A stretch of DNA of 64,000 bases from Ascidiimonas aurantiaca (GTDB taxonomy: Bacteria; Bacteroidota; Bacteroidia; Flavobacteriales; Flavobacteriaceae), in NCBI RefSeq assembly GCF_037646345.1, contig NZ_JBBEWR010000001.1, positions 1 through 64,000 of the forward strand. The letters are read 5' to 3'. The notes beneath the pieces were generated by a model. That model saw only the letters and a list, made by a program, of their open reading frames with translations, did not search any database and was not told the origin of the DNA. Made by a program: the position numbers and the translations under genes. Below, piece by piece: positions 1 through 8,763 of this stretch (within the stretch, counting starts at the first letter, position 1; each line of letters starts with the position of its first letter).

Positions 1-39
1 TGACAGTTAAAATTTAAAGTTAGAAAATTCTAATTTTAA

Positions 40-315
40 GCTGTCCTATTTTTAGGGAAGGCTACAGAGGAAGCGTATAGGCTAGCACAAAATGGAACTG
101 AATTTCCAATCATAATAAAAGAGGAAGATGACCGAACTGAATCTGCTGTTGCTCTTAAAAAATTCCCCACGGGATATGTCCTAGGTATAAGTTGTGATAC
201 CGAGAATATGTTTAAATTATTTTTCTCTGAAAATCTTGATGAGATCATGGAACAATGCAATAAGTATATAAAAGTATTAAGGGAAAAAGGAAATCCATTC
301 TTAAATAAAAAATGA
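40..315 (+). pseudogene. 5'-truncated gene remnant, function unknown
   Basis: An open frame of about 91 codons runs from just after an in-frame stop at 37-39 to TGA at 313-315, with no ATG until residue 58. It encodes a hydrophilic, acidic protein end containing FPTGYVLGISCDTENM and finishing NPFLNKK. The lack of a start codon within an AT-rich leader suggests that the 5' end was lost or frameshifted. The cassette-style palindrome downstream at 383-410 suggests it was cargo of the array. I do not recognise the family. Confidence 0.4.
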
Positions 316-382
316 TTGGAATGAAAAAATAGATTTACTCTAGAATACCAAAATGAAAATTCGAATGAAATGAAATAAACGT

Positions 383-410
383 GTTACAACAATGGTAACC
401 GTTGCACAAG
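383..410 (+). repeat. Short attC-like palindrome (minimal form)
   Basis: The sequence GTTACAACAATGGTAACC followed by GTTGCACAAG forms a compact palindrome centred on GGTAACC, with AAC on the left and GTT on the right. A near copy lies at 12390-12412. It could be a collapsed attC site keeping only the outer boxes, or a separate small repeat. The following 170 bp (411-591) hold a weak hairpin around 447-467 with a T-run and no gene. Confidence 0.4.
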
Positions 411-591
411 CCACTAATTAAAAAAATATCTGTCCTCTTTTAAGGGCTTTTTTCAATTTATTTCTCTTAACCGGAGGCTGTATTTAAAGGCTTTAAATAC
501 AGCCAAAGGCAGGTTTGGAGCAACCATCTCATAGTTTTTAGAAAAGGAAGGTTTCCCACCCCGCTTTTCACCTTATTTTGAGTGAAATTCA

Positions 592-1638
592 CTACTTTAC
601 TGAATTACGATATGCAGACGGAGTAATTTTTTCAAACTTTTTAAATGAAGTATTAAATGAAGACAAACTGCTAAAGCCAGAATCATATGCAATTGAAGCA
701 ATAGTGTACTTACGAAGTTTGTCATTATCTAGAATATCTTTGGCCTTTTGTATTCTGTATTGATTTATAAAGTTGTTAAAATTCATTTTAGCATATTGGT
801 TTATACTTGATGAAATTGTATGGTTTGAATAGCCAGTTAAATCACTTAATTTTTGGAGTGATACATCTGTTGCCAGGTATAGCTCACGATCTTTTATAAG
901 TTTTTCTACCTGTTTATAAACTTTTAAATTATCCTCAATTTGTTCGAATGTCTTCGAGTTAATCTCATTAATTTTTAGTGCATAGGCTATATATGTCAAG
1001 ACATAAATACACACGGAATATATTATTGGACCCATAATGTAGGGTACCTGATCATCAAAAATATTTAACACATATGAAAACCAAATTAATGCAATACCTA
1101 ACATCACCCAGTGTAGCCATGTAGATATTCTTTCTTGGGTTTTTGTTTTGCCTTTGTTGTAAAAAGATCTATTAAAAACATACAATAATTTTGATGACCG
1201 TAAAATATAGAAGGCCAAGTGAAGGTAAACACCAACTAAGATAATGAAAAACAATAGTTTACCATTTGTAATTAGCCATTCTTTTGAAACGGTTATACTT
1301 GTAACTATCACTAAAAGAAATGGAACTAAATGAAGGTAAAAGAGTTTTGGCAACTTAAAATTTATACGAATTAAAGAGTTTGTATACCAGTAGAGTAACG
1401 GCCCAATTACCAATAATACAGATAGCCCCAATAATATAAATAAAAGTTCAAGATTGGCATTGAATTGAAGTATAATTGACTTGCCCACTCTAAATGCCAT
1501 TAAACTTAATAAAATGGCTAAAAAAACATCTGCATTTGTTCTTTTAGTCTTGATAAAGCTAAAATAAACCCCTAATGATAACCCATGAATTAGCCCAGCA
1601 CCACAAATAATAATTAGAAATATATCAACAGTATTCAT
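592..1638 (-). CDS. AraC-family regulator with membrane-spanning sensor
   Basis: This 348-residue protein has about seven hydrophobic segments in residues 1-215 and an AraC/XylS DNA-binding domain in roughly the last 100 residues. That domain contains LQKLSDLTGYSNHTISSSIN and the typical second helix-turn-helix region IASIAYDSGFSSLSSFNTSF. Such 7TM-AraC fusions are common in flavobacteria and are thought to sense a ligand in or at the membrane. The ATG at 1638 is preferred to the TTG two codons upstream. It lies on the strand opposite to the cassettes, 63 bp downstream of the convergently oriented-in-series DJ-1/PfpI gene, and may regulate it. The ligand is unknown. Confidence 0.8.
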   Translation of the reverse strand: MNTVDIFLIIICGAGLIHGLSLGVYFSFIKTKRTNADVFLAILLSLMAFRVGKSIILQFNANLELLFILLGLSVLLVIGPLLYWYTNSLIRINFKLPKLFYLHLVPFLLVIVTSITVSKEWLITNGKLLFFIILVGVYLHLAFYILRSSKLLYVFNRSFYNKGKTKTQERISTWLHWVMLGIALIWFSYVLNIFDDQVPYIMGPIIYSVCIYVLTYIAYALKINEINSKTFEQIEDNLKVYKQVEKLIKDRELYLATDVSLQKLSDLTGYSNHTISSSINQYAKMNFNNFINQYRIQKAKDILDNDKLRKYTIASIAYDSGFSSLSSFNTSFKKFEKITPSAYRNSVK

Positions 1639-1707
1639 GCACAATTATTGATTGTATGAATACAACGAATTTATTTGTAAGTTGTTACACTTTGGTTAGG
1701 TAACTTT

Positions 1708-2808
1708 TTATTTTTTCCCTTCTTCGCATTTTTTTGCATAAGAAGCTAGTTTCGATATTTCATAAAACCTCCAAATGTTAAATTGCATGGCCTCTATAAA
1801 ACCGTGTTTAGCAATTAATAATCTGCTTAGCGGTTTGTTTTCTATTAAAAGTGTTTTTTCTATCAATTCTTTAGCTTTCTGTCTGCCATGTAAATGGTAG
1901 GTCAATAAAACTTTTACAGCATTTTCTTCATCTGTTAACTCTCTGTATTTTGGGCTATGACCTAATTGTTTGATCATGTTTTCAGCTAATGACCATGTTG
2001 ACCAAGGATTTTGACCTGTGATTAAATTATTATCATGACTGACTTTCTCTAAATACATTATACCCTCATCAAATGAAGCTCCTTGTGCAACAATTTTATC
2101 TTGTAAAAGAAACGGAAATATTGTTTTTGCATCTGGTATTATAAGTAGTTCTTCTTTGTTTGTAAACGCTGTAATTTTTTTATTTTCAAGGAGTGGACGT
2201 CCATTATCTAAAACTACATTTACTAATGCTGCTGGACCATGGCAAACAGCGCCTATTACTTTATTGGATTGATAATAATTACGCACTATAGTTTGGATTG
2301 TATGATTCTCTGGAAAATCAAACATTGCTCCTTTACCTCCAGCAAAAAACACTGCCTGATATTCATCAGCAACAACATCTTCTAACTTTATTGTGTTTTT
2401 TGTTTTTTCTTGTGCAACGGGATCGTTTAAAAAAGCATAATCAAAAGCACCCATATCTTCATCGTCTAGGACTACCGGAGCATTACCGCCAAGAGGGCTC
2501 GCAATATCAACTTGATAACCATTTGCCATAAAAACATAATAGGCTCTTGCTAATTCAGAGAGTTCATAACCTGTACTCTTCTCACTGCTGCCCATACTAT
2601 CTGTACTTGTTACTATGGCTAAAATTTTACCTCTTGGTTCAACTTTATCTTCATATAAATAAGGTAAATCTGCTACTGTAGTTTTTGTTATATCTACCCC
2701 CTTTTCAGGTAATAAATTAATAAACCAGGCACCAATTGATATCATGATAAGAATTAAACCAAGAATTGAAAGTAGCGACCATTTAACTATGCGGTATTTT
2801 TTGAACAT
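1708..2808 (-). CDS. Membrane-anchored DJ-1/PfpI (type 1 glutamine amidotransferase-like) protein
   Basis: The 366-residue protein has an N-terminal membrane anchor (about residues 10-31) and a DJ-1/PfpI domain at about 60-280. The nucleophile elbow reads GAVCHGP with Cys189-His190, and AGGKG lies at 156-160. Family members include Hsp31-like glyoxalases/deglycases and proteins of unknown activity. The roughly 90-residue C-terminal extension is not part of the core fold. The ATG at 2808 puts the Lys/Arg-rich MFKKYR directly before the anchor and is more likely than the upstream ATG at 2853. It is on the same strand as the downstream 7TM-AraC gene (gap about 70 bp), so the two may be co-expressed. 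The substrate is unknown. Confidence 0.8.
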   Translation of the reverse strand: MFKKYRIVKWSLLSILGLILIMISIGAWFINLLPEKGVDITKTTVADLPYLYEDKVEPRGKILAIVTSTDSMGSSEKSTGYELSELARAYYVFMANGYQVDIASPLGGNAPVVLDDEDMGAFDYAFLNDPVAQEKTKNTIKLEDVVADEYQAVFFAGGKGAMFDFPENHTIQTIVRNYYQSNKVIGAVCHGPAALVNVVLDNGRPLLENKKITAFTNKEELLIIPDAKTIFPFLLQDKIVAQGASFDEGIMYLEKVSHDNNLITGQNPWSTWSLAENMIKQLGHSPKYRELTDEENAVKVLLTYHLHGRQKAKELIEKTLLIENKPLSRLLIAKHGFIEAMQFNIWRFYEISKLASYAKKCEEGKK

Positions 2809-2959
2809 CGTATGAATTTTTAAAATTATGATGGCAAAACAAGAGGAATGCATACATAAAATATGATGAAATCATAATTCCGTCAGAGTAAATCATAATT
2901 GAAATACTTAAACTTTCGAATAACCTATTAATTTGACTACTCTAATATTTTTATTTAAA

Positions 2960-3712
2960 ATGCGATATAAATTCATTAATCCGAAAAATTACTACAAGGA
3001 GTTTAGGCAGCTCTATGGGTTCATTATTTCACCAGAATACAACTCGAAAACACAACTAACTTTAGTTGAGAAAATCGAAGGAACTTGGAAAATGTTTGTG
3101 GTAAAGTTTGTATTAACGCTAGTTATCGGTATAGGAATAGGTTTATTTTATGAACCTGAAAATTTAACTAAAAGCAGTATGATGGAGCGATTTACTAATC
3201 CATTTTTATTGTTTATGGTGGTATTTATTCTGTCCTTACTTGAGGAATTTGCATTTAGGTTGTCCTTAAAATTTAAACCCATTTTTTTAGCCATCACTGC
3301 AGGAGTTCTGACTTATTATGTTCTGAGTAAGGGCATCTATCAAACTAAATTAAGTGACTTTGAAAATCATTTTATAATAAGGCTTGTGGCTGTTATTGCT
3401 ATTATAATTTTCAGCTACTTTATTTTTAGGATACCCATAATTAAGAAAAAACTTGAAGTGTTTTGGGTGAATAATTTTCGCTGGATTTTGTATTTCTTCT
3501 GTTTTGGTTTTGCTTGGCCACATATCTTAAATTATGAGTTAACGGTATTAAATTTACTACTACTTCCCATCATTACTTTTGATAAGCTAGTTAGTGCATT
3601 TTGTTATGGGTATGTTAGAGTGCATTATGGATTTATTTATTCGTTTGGAACTCATATTATTTGGAATAGCATAGGTTTTACTGTGAGTTTAATCTCAGGT
3701 GGGAATAATTAA
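2960..3712 (+). CDS. CPBP-family intramembrane protease-like protein
   Basis: A 250-residue protein with six or so membrane segments. It carries the CPBP/CAAX-protease signature: LLEEFAFR at residues 93-100 (EExxxR), an FxxxH-like FAWPHI, and a final His in FGTHIIWNS. The family includes eukaryotic Rce1 prenyl-protein proteases and bacterial proteins linked to bacteriocin self-immunity. The ATG at 2960 gives a typical start MRYKFINP; a TTG nine codons upstream is possible. It is the first + strand gene in the array and is followed at once by a broken lipoprotein gene. The specific substrate cannot be inferred. Confidence 0.7.
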   Translation: MRYKFINPKNYYKEFRQLYGFIISPEYNSKTQLTLVEKIEGTWKMFVVKFVLTLVIGIGIGLFYEPENLTKSSMMERFTNPFLLFMVVFILSLLEEFAFRLSLKFKPIFLAITAGVLTYYVLSKGIYQTKLSDFENHFIIRLVAVIAIIIFSYFIFRIPIIKKKLEVFWVNNFRWILYFFCFGFAWPHILNYELTVLNLLLLPIITFDKLVSAFCYGYVRVHYGFIYSFGTHIIWNSIGFTVSLISGGNN

Positions 3713-3725
3713 AATTAATAGAACA

Positions 3726-4436
3726 ATGAGAAAACCTATACTTAGATTCTCCATATTTATATTTGCATTCGTTTTAAGTAGCTGCAATGCGGATAAATCG
3801 AACACAAAAAAAATCATTCAACTACCAAAGAAAACCTATATCTAGGTCTTAGACCACCTGGTATGACCTCTGAAACTTTAGTATTAGATTCGCTTGCTAA
3901 AAAAGGTTGGGTATTAGGAGGTATACACGATGCTAATATGGAAGAATTTTACTTGACATCTACTCGTGGATCAGTATTACATCAGCTCGTTGTTAGCTTT
4001 CGAAGACTATCGCATCATGTGGCTTTGGTCTTCTGCTAAGGGAACTTTAGTTTTTGATGAAGCCACTAGAGATGGAAATGGTCTTCTTCGTTTTTCTAAA
4101 TTGGTAAATGGCAAACGTGAAAAACCAATACCCTTTGGTAAAGAGATAAACACAGGTAAATGGACGTCTCATCCTTTTATAGCACCTGACGAGTCGGATA
4201 GTGAACGAGAAGGTGGCTATGGCTCATCTGATCTTTACATTAGTTTTCGACAAAAAGATGGTTCATGGGGCAACGTCATTAATATGGGAGATAAAATTAA
4301 CACAGCCCGAGAAGACGGAGGAGGTTACGTCATGCCTGATGGAAAGTATTTTTCCTTCTGCCCCAGTTGCAATCCACCGTATAATAGAAAATGGATAGAT
4401 GCAAAAATTATTGAAACTTTAAGGTCTCAACAATAA
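3726..4436 (+). pseudogene. Frameshifted PD40/TolB-like lipoprotein gene
   Basis: The start MRKPILRFSIFIF leads into a lipobox LSSC and then stops at 3843-3845. Other frames continue the protein: one with YLGLRPPGMTSETLVLD, and a final frame (3966-4436) with WTSHPFIAPDESDSE, GGYGSSDLYISFRQ and GYVMPDGKYFSF. These are hallmarks of PD40 (WD40-like beta-propeller) repeat proteins. Joining the frames needs at least two frameshifts, so a secreted or lipid-anchored propeller protein has been inactivated. Sequencing error is an alternative explanation. Confidence 0.7.
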
Positions 4437-4552
4437 TTTCTTAAGAAGTTTAAAATAATAATTAACTACCGTGGATAAGCATTGTAGCCAATTAAAGCAA
4501 CTATGTCACATAAATCAAATTCATTTGTATTTATTAGAAAAACAAGATAATC
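4437..4552. other. Intergenic gap with no recognised element
   Basis: AT-rich spacer between the broken PD40 gene and the esterase. I see no clear attC palindrome here, so these two may belong to the same cassette or the site may have decayed. Confidence 0.3.
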
Positions 4553-5740
4553 ATGATTAAAAATCTATTTACAGCCAGTTTATTTACCCTAATATTATTT
4601 GGTTGCCAAGCAAACACAAAGGAGACTACAAACAAGAAAAAAGAAGTTGGGAAATTAAGTATTGCTACTAAACAAATAATTAGCTCTACAATTCTAAACG
4701 AGGAACGGCCAATTATCATTTCCTTGCCAAAGGATTATGATAAATCTAATGCAAAATATCCTGTTTTGTACTTGACTGATGGAATGCAAAATATTTGGCA
4801 TGTAGTCGGAACATTAGAAGTATTAACAAGAACGGGTAGCGTTCCGCCAATGATTGTTGTTGGTATCGAAAGTACAAATAGAATGCGTGATTTTACACTA
4901 ACAACAAGTGAAAACAATCCAAAAAGCGGAGGTGGAAAAAAATTCTTAGCGTTCATTGAAGAAGAATTAATTCCTTATATAGATACCAATTATAGAACAA
5001 ATTCTTATAGAACTTTAGAAGGACATTCTTTAGGTGGATTATTTACAGTGTCAACTTTTATGAAAAATCCCGATTTGTTCAATAGTTATATTGTGATGAG
5101 TCCATCATTATGGTGGAATGACGAGGAACTCACCAAGAAGGCACCAGTATTTTTCAAAACACATACCAATTTGAGGAACTCATTATTTTTTGGTGTTGGC
5201 ACTTACGAATCCGGCGCTGAATATGGAATGAGAAAAGAACTCAAAAATTATGTGGATGTCATTATAGAAAACAAACCTGAGAAATTAAGGATTGAACGAA
5301 AAGAACTTGAAAGGGAAGGACATATGTCTTCAGTTTTGTTATCAAACTATTATGGGTTGAAATTTATTTTTTCAAATATGACTTTTCCTGAAAATCTATA
5401 TGAAAATTATTCCGATGAAAAGTTTTTGGAACACGAAAACCACATAATGAATAAATATGGTAAGTCCGCAAAACAATCCGCAGAATCTTATGTGAATTTA
5501 GCGTCCATATTATTAGGGCAAGAAAGATATTCGGAAGCAATTACCATAATTAAAAGGAGTGTATCAGCCTATCCTTTTGATGTAGGTTTAATGAATTTTT
5601 TGGCTAATACATATGAGAAGAATGATGATGTTGATTTAGCTATAGAAACTTATAAAAGAGCCATTATTATATCCAAAAAAAATAATTACAACCGAGAAGA
5701 AGAGTTTGAAAATAAAATTAAACGGCTTATAGAAAAATAA
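4553..5740 (+). CDS. Lipoprotein esterase (Fes/IroE-like alpha/beta hydrolase) with TPR tail
   Basis: A 395-residue protein with a lipobox LFGC (Cys18), so probably lipid-anchored. Residues 35-270 form an alpha/beta hydrolase of the enterochelin-esterase (Fes/IroE, esterase D) type, with the nucleophile elbow GHSLGG (Ser159), the early strand PVLYLTDGMQN and MSPSLWWND after the elbow. The last 90 residues look like TPR helices (ANTYEKNDDVDLAIETYKRA). The family hydrolyses siderophore or short acyl esters; the substrate here is unknown. A paralogue lies at 11551. An attC-like site follows the stop by only a few bases, as expected for a cassette. Confidence 0.8.
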   Translation: MIKNLFTASLFTLILFGCQANTKETTNKKKEVGKLSIATKQIISSTILNEERPIIISLPKDYDKSNAKYPVLYLTDGMQNIWHVVGTLEVLTRTGSVPPMIVVGIESTNRMRDFTLTTSENNPKSGGGKKFLAFIEEELIPYIDTNYRTNSYRTLEGHSLGGLFTVSTFMKNPDLFNSYIVMSPSLWWNDEELTKKAPVFFKTHTNLRNSLFFGVGTYESGAEYGMRKELKNYVDVIIENKPEKLRIERKELEREGHMSSVLLSNYYGLKFIFSNMTFPENLYENYSDEKFLEHENHIMNKYGKSAKQSAESYVNLASILLGQERYSEAITIIKRSVSAYPFDVGLMNFLANTYEKNDDVDLAIETYKRAIIISKKNNYNREEEFENKIKRLIEK

Positions 5741-5875
5741 CTGGCTACAACACGGTGTATAAGTATTAGCGGTTTAAGTGTTAAAACAAAATTATGAACA
5801 TAAAACAAAGGTCGGTGCAAAACCGAAAGGTTTGTGAGTAGAAATCCATTACTACTCATACACAAGACCGTTAGC
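5741..5875 (+). repeat. attC-like site (GTATAAGTA-arm type)
   Basis: The left end CTGGCTACAACACGGTGTAT and the right end ATACACAAGACCGTTAGC form complementary outer boxes and arms: GGTGTATAAGTA faces TACTCATACAC, with extrahelical bases. It closely resembles 28743-28876. It starts immediately after the esterase stop codon and is oriented like every other site in the array. Confidence 0.7.
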
Positions 5876-6067
5876 TTAAATTCAGCCTTTGGCTGCCCAA
5901 AACCACTATAATTTGCTAAAGCAAATCCCCGTTATTTTGGAAATTCAACTTCACAAGGGCACAACGGCAATTTGGCAACGTTCTACATGTCTTTACAATT
6001 TCTTTGTACCTTAGGTACCAGCAATTGTAAATCCAGAACGTAACTGCGTTTAGCAGGGCCGTTATGT
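5871..6067 (+). repeat. Non-coding cassette with long hairpin attC (family B, copy 1)
   Basis: This begins at the GTTAGC end of the previous site and has no ORF. The left 90 bp form a hairpin (CCAAAA facing ATTTTGG, inner stem ATTTG-CTAAA-GCAAAT). The right 107 bp form a long stem: AACGGC facing GCCGTT, GCAACGTTCT facing AGAACGTAACTGC, TTACAATT facing AATTGTAA, and GGTACC at the tip. Copies occur at 10748, 15495 and (right half) 18350. Confidence 0.65.
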
Positions 6068-6110
6068 CTCACCTAAAGAACAAAACATAAACAAATAAAG
6101 CCCTTTGAAA

Positions 6111-6824
6111 ATGGAAAAAATCTCATTAATCACGGGAGTAAGCCGAGAAATGGGACTTGGCTATGAAACAGCAAAACAATTGAAAGAACTCGGCTATAAG
6201 GTTCTTATTACCGCGCGTGACCATAAAAAGGTATCAGAACTTGCCGATAACATTGGCGTTGATGCACGACAATTAGATATTACAAATGACCAATCCGTTA
6301 ACGAACTAGCTAATGACATTGAGACTGAATATGGGAAATTAGACGTGCTTATAAACAACGCAGGGGCATTCTTCGACCAAGGTACAGAACCCCTTTCATC
6401 TGACCTTGAATTTATAAAAGACGCTCTTGATACGAACCTTTTAGGAGCTTGGAGAATGATTAAGGCATTTCATAAATTACTTGACAAAAGCGACCAGCCA
6501 AGAATTGTGAATGTTTCAAGCGGTGCAGGTTCATATAATGACCCGGTATTCGGACTTACTTATCATTTCAGTAAAGTTCCGGTTTACGGAATTACAAAAC
6601 TTGCACTGAACGGACTAACTGTGAAACTTGCAACCCAACTTAAAGAGAGTAAAATCAAAATAAATTCTGTTGACCCAGGCTTTACTGCCACTTATCCAGG
6701 AACCGAAGAATGGGGAGCAAGACCAGTAGAAGAAGGTGCAAAAGGAATTATTTGGGCAGCTACTTTACCTGATGACGGACCTTCAGGTGGATTTTTCAAA
6801 GACGGAGAACCAAAGAGTTGGTAA
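6111..6824 (+). CDS. Short-chain dehydrogenase/reductase
   Basis: A 237-residue classical SDR. The nucleotide-binding glycine motif is TGVSREMGLG near the N-terminus, NNAG follows at about residue 84, the catalytic Ser lies in NVSSGAG, and the active-site YxxxK is YGITK. It reduces or oxidises an unidentified carbonyl or alcohol with NAD(P). The ATG at 6111 is preferred over the TTG two codons earlier. The stop codon overlaps the next gene's start (TAATG), so the two are translationally coupled and form a two-gene cassette between sites at 6067 and 7433. Confidence 0.85.
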   Translation: MEKISLITGVSREMGLGYETAKQLKELGYKVLITARDHKKVSELADNIGVDARQLDITNDQSVNELANDIETEYGKLDVLINNAGAFFDQGTEPLSSDLEFIKDALDTNLLGAWRMIKAFHKLLDKSDQPRIVNVSSGAGSYNDPVFGLTYHFSKVPVYGITKLALNGLTVKLATQLKESKIKINSVDPGFTATYPGTEEWGARPVEEGAKGIIWAATLPDDGPSGGFFKDGEPKSW

Positions 6825-7423
6825 TGGATTCGTATAATAACATAGAAACTTTTCATGCTAAGTACAGAAATGAATGGCGAGCGTGGTTGGAGAAAAATCA
6901 TTCAACAGAAAAATCTGTGTGGCTAATTATCTACAAAAAGGAGAGCGAGACACCTAGCATTTATTATCCCGAAGCGGTAGAGGAAGCTTTGTGTTTTGGT
7001 TGGATAGACAGCAAACCCAACAAACGGGACGAATACAGTTACTATCAATTCTTCTCGAAAAGAAATCCCAAGAGCAATTGGAGCCAACTAAACAAAGAGA
7101 AAGTTACAAAACTAATTGAACAAGGACTTATGCAACCAGCGGGCTATGAGATGATAAAAATTGCCAAACAAAATGGTACTTGGACTGCCTTGGACGAAGT
7201 TGAGAATCTGATAATTCCTGATGACTTACAAGAATTGTTCTCAAATAATAAAAAAGCGTATGAAAATTGGGAGAACTTTCCACCCTCTTCAAAAAGAGGA
7301 ATTTTGGAATGGATTTTAAATGCTAAAAAGCCTGAAACAAGACAAAAGCGAATTGAAGAAACCGTATCACTGGCTGAAAAAGACATTAGGGCAAATCATT
7401 ACAGACAACCAAGAAAGAAATAA
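6824..7423 (+). CDS. YdeI/OmpD-associated family protein
   Basis: A 199-residue protein with the YdeI-like pattern: an N-terminal domain with SVWLIIYKKESETPSI, EALCFGWIDS and YQFFSKRNPKSNWSQLN, then a helical C-terminal domain ending in the family-typical Lys/Arg-rich YRQPRKK. Members are soluble proteins of uncertain function; some are linked to antimicrobial-peptide resistance. The start overlaps the SDR stop codon, which argues for co-translation. The ATG at 6824 is the only sensible start. Confidence 0.8.
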   Translation: MDSYNNIETFHAKYRNEWRAWLEKNHSTEKSVWLIIYKKESETPSIYYPEAVEEALCFGWIDSKPNKRDEYSYYQFFSKRNPKSNWSQLNKEKVTKLIEQGLMQPAGYEMIKIAKQNGTWTALDEVENLIIPDDLQELFSNNKKAYENWENFPPSSKRGILEWILNAKKPETRQKRIEETVSLAEKDIRANHYRQPRKK

Positions 7424-7432
7424 AAAGGCGAA

Positions 7433-7566
7433 GGCATGACAACATATATAAAAAATAGGCGAGGTAGCAGTAAAATCCAAGTTTTTTGCTCGTATCGAAA
7501 TTTGTGTTTAACCGAAAGTTCCGTGCTTCGAAATTGCCTACTTTTTATATACCAACCGTTAATGGC
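7433..7566 (+). repeat. attC-like site (GTATATAAAAAATAGGCG-arm type)
   Basis: GACAACATATATAAAAAATA on the left pairs with TTGCCTACTTTTTATATACC on the right, closing with CCGTTAATGGC. It is one of a group (8446, 24922, 28261) sharing an arm ending in the GGCG/CGCC or GCG/CGC step. It starts 10 bp after the YdeI-like gene. Confidence 0.7.
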
Positions 7567-7586
7567 AATTTGGAAAAATCAAAATA

Positions 7587-8426
7587 ATGAAAGCTTATAT
7601 AAAAAGAAATCCCGTTAAGCTCTTCTTTATCCTAACATTTATTATTTCATGGAGTGGAATTCTTATTGTGTCTAATCAGACTGGGATTCCAGCAACGCCA
7701 ACACAATTTGATAGATTATTACCTATCGCAATGATTCCATATTTACTGGGTCCTGTAGTCGCAAGTTTTTTACTGCTTAGTGTAATTAAAGGAAAAAAAG
7801 GGTTTAAAGAACTATTTAAAAAATTAACGAATTGGAGATTTGACGCAAAATTCTATTTAATCGCTACTTTAACGATACCAATTCTTTCAGGACTTTCTCT
7901 ATTAATACTATACCAGTTTTCCGATGCATACATTCCAGCTATTTTTTCTGCTGAAAACAAAGTCACTTTAATTGTAAGTGGATTGATATACGGAATTATC
8001 GGTGGTGGTTTATTAGAAGAGCTGGGTTGGTCAGGTTTTGCAATTCCAAACCTAAAAGAAAGATATGGAGTTTTAAAAACAGGTTTATTTGTAGGTTTTC
8101 TATGGGGAGTATGGCACTTTCTACCAGTTATTTGGGGATGTGGCGATAATTATGGGAATTTAGTATTAGGAAAATTTTTACCTGGATTCTTTTTCCATTA
8201 TGCTGGTTTGATACCAACACGCATAACAATGGTTTGGCTTTATGACAGAACAAACAGTTTAATACCACCAATGATTATGCATGCTTCTCTTACTGCATTT
8301 ACATTTTTTATTTTCAATATTTCTCAAGAAGGGACAGCTCTTTTCAATTATTATCTCTTAATAGCTATTGGACTATGGATAACCGTCGTATTTGTACTTT
8401 ATTATTGGAATAAGAAACAGATATAG
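7587..8426 (+). CDS. CPBP-family intramembrane metalloprotease
   Basis: A 279-residue protein with eight or so membrane helices. The CPBP motifs are clear: EELGWSGFAIP at residues 144-154 (EExxWxxF form), the WGVWHFLP motif containing the second metal-ligand His, and a late MHASLTAF His. Members include type II CAAX prenyl endopeptidases and bacteriocin immunity factors. It starts 20 bp after one attC-like site and ends 20 bp before another, so it is a single-gene cassette. Little sequence motif is shared with the CPBP protein at 2960 beyond the active site. Confidence 0.85.
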   Translation: MKAYIKRNPVKLFFILTFIISWSGILIVSNQTGIPATPTQFDRLLPIAMIPYLLGPVVASFLLLSVIKGKKGFKELFKKLTNWRFDAKFYLIATLTIPILSGLSLLILYQFSDAYIPAIFSAENKVTLIVSGLIYGIIGGGLLEELGWSGFAIPNLKERYGVLKTGLFVGFLWGVWHFLPVIWGCGDNYGNLVLGKFLPGFFFHYAGLIPTRITMVWLYDRTNSLIPPMIMHASLTAFTFFIFNISQEGTALFNYYLLIAIGLWITVVFVLYYWNKKQI

Positions 8427-8445
8427 TTAAAGAAAAAATAAAAAC

Positions 8446-8580
8446 TGCCACTAACAATGTATATAAAAAAATAGGTGAAATATTAGTAAAACCAAGGCTT
8501 TTGGCTCGTATCGAAATTTGTGTTTAACCTAAAGTTTTGCACTTCGTAATCGCCTAGTTCTCATATACGAACCGTTGCTA
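8446..8580 (+). repeat. attC-like site (GTATATAAAAAAATAGG-arm type)
   Basis: GCCACTAACAATGTATATAA on the left and TCATATACGAACCGTTGCTA on the right form the outer boxes and arms, and the inner step GGTGA faces TCGCC. The middle shares GGCTCGTATCGAAATTTGTG-like sequence with the site at 7433, so the two sites are close relatives. Confidence 0.7.
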
Positions 8581-8763
8581 TTCATTGTGCGGAAAATCGA
8601 TAATCGATTGAGCTATACCGTTAACAAATTGACTCTTCACTATTTATTACTATCAATACACTTTTGAAAAAAAGGGTTGTAACACTTATTATATTAGGGG
8701 TAAAATACCCATAAATTATATAAGGTCAGCCTTTAAATTTGTTAAACTTAAAAAATAGAAATT

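Noticed and set aside
7436..7618. A 60-codon ORF across the attC-like site at 7433
   Set aside because: It lies inside the palindrome and overlaps the next gene's start out of frame; no coding character.
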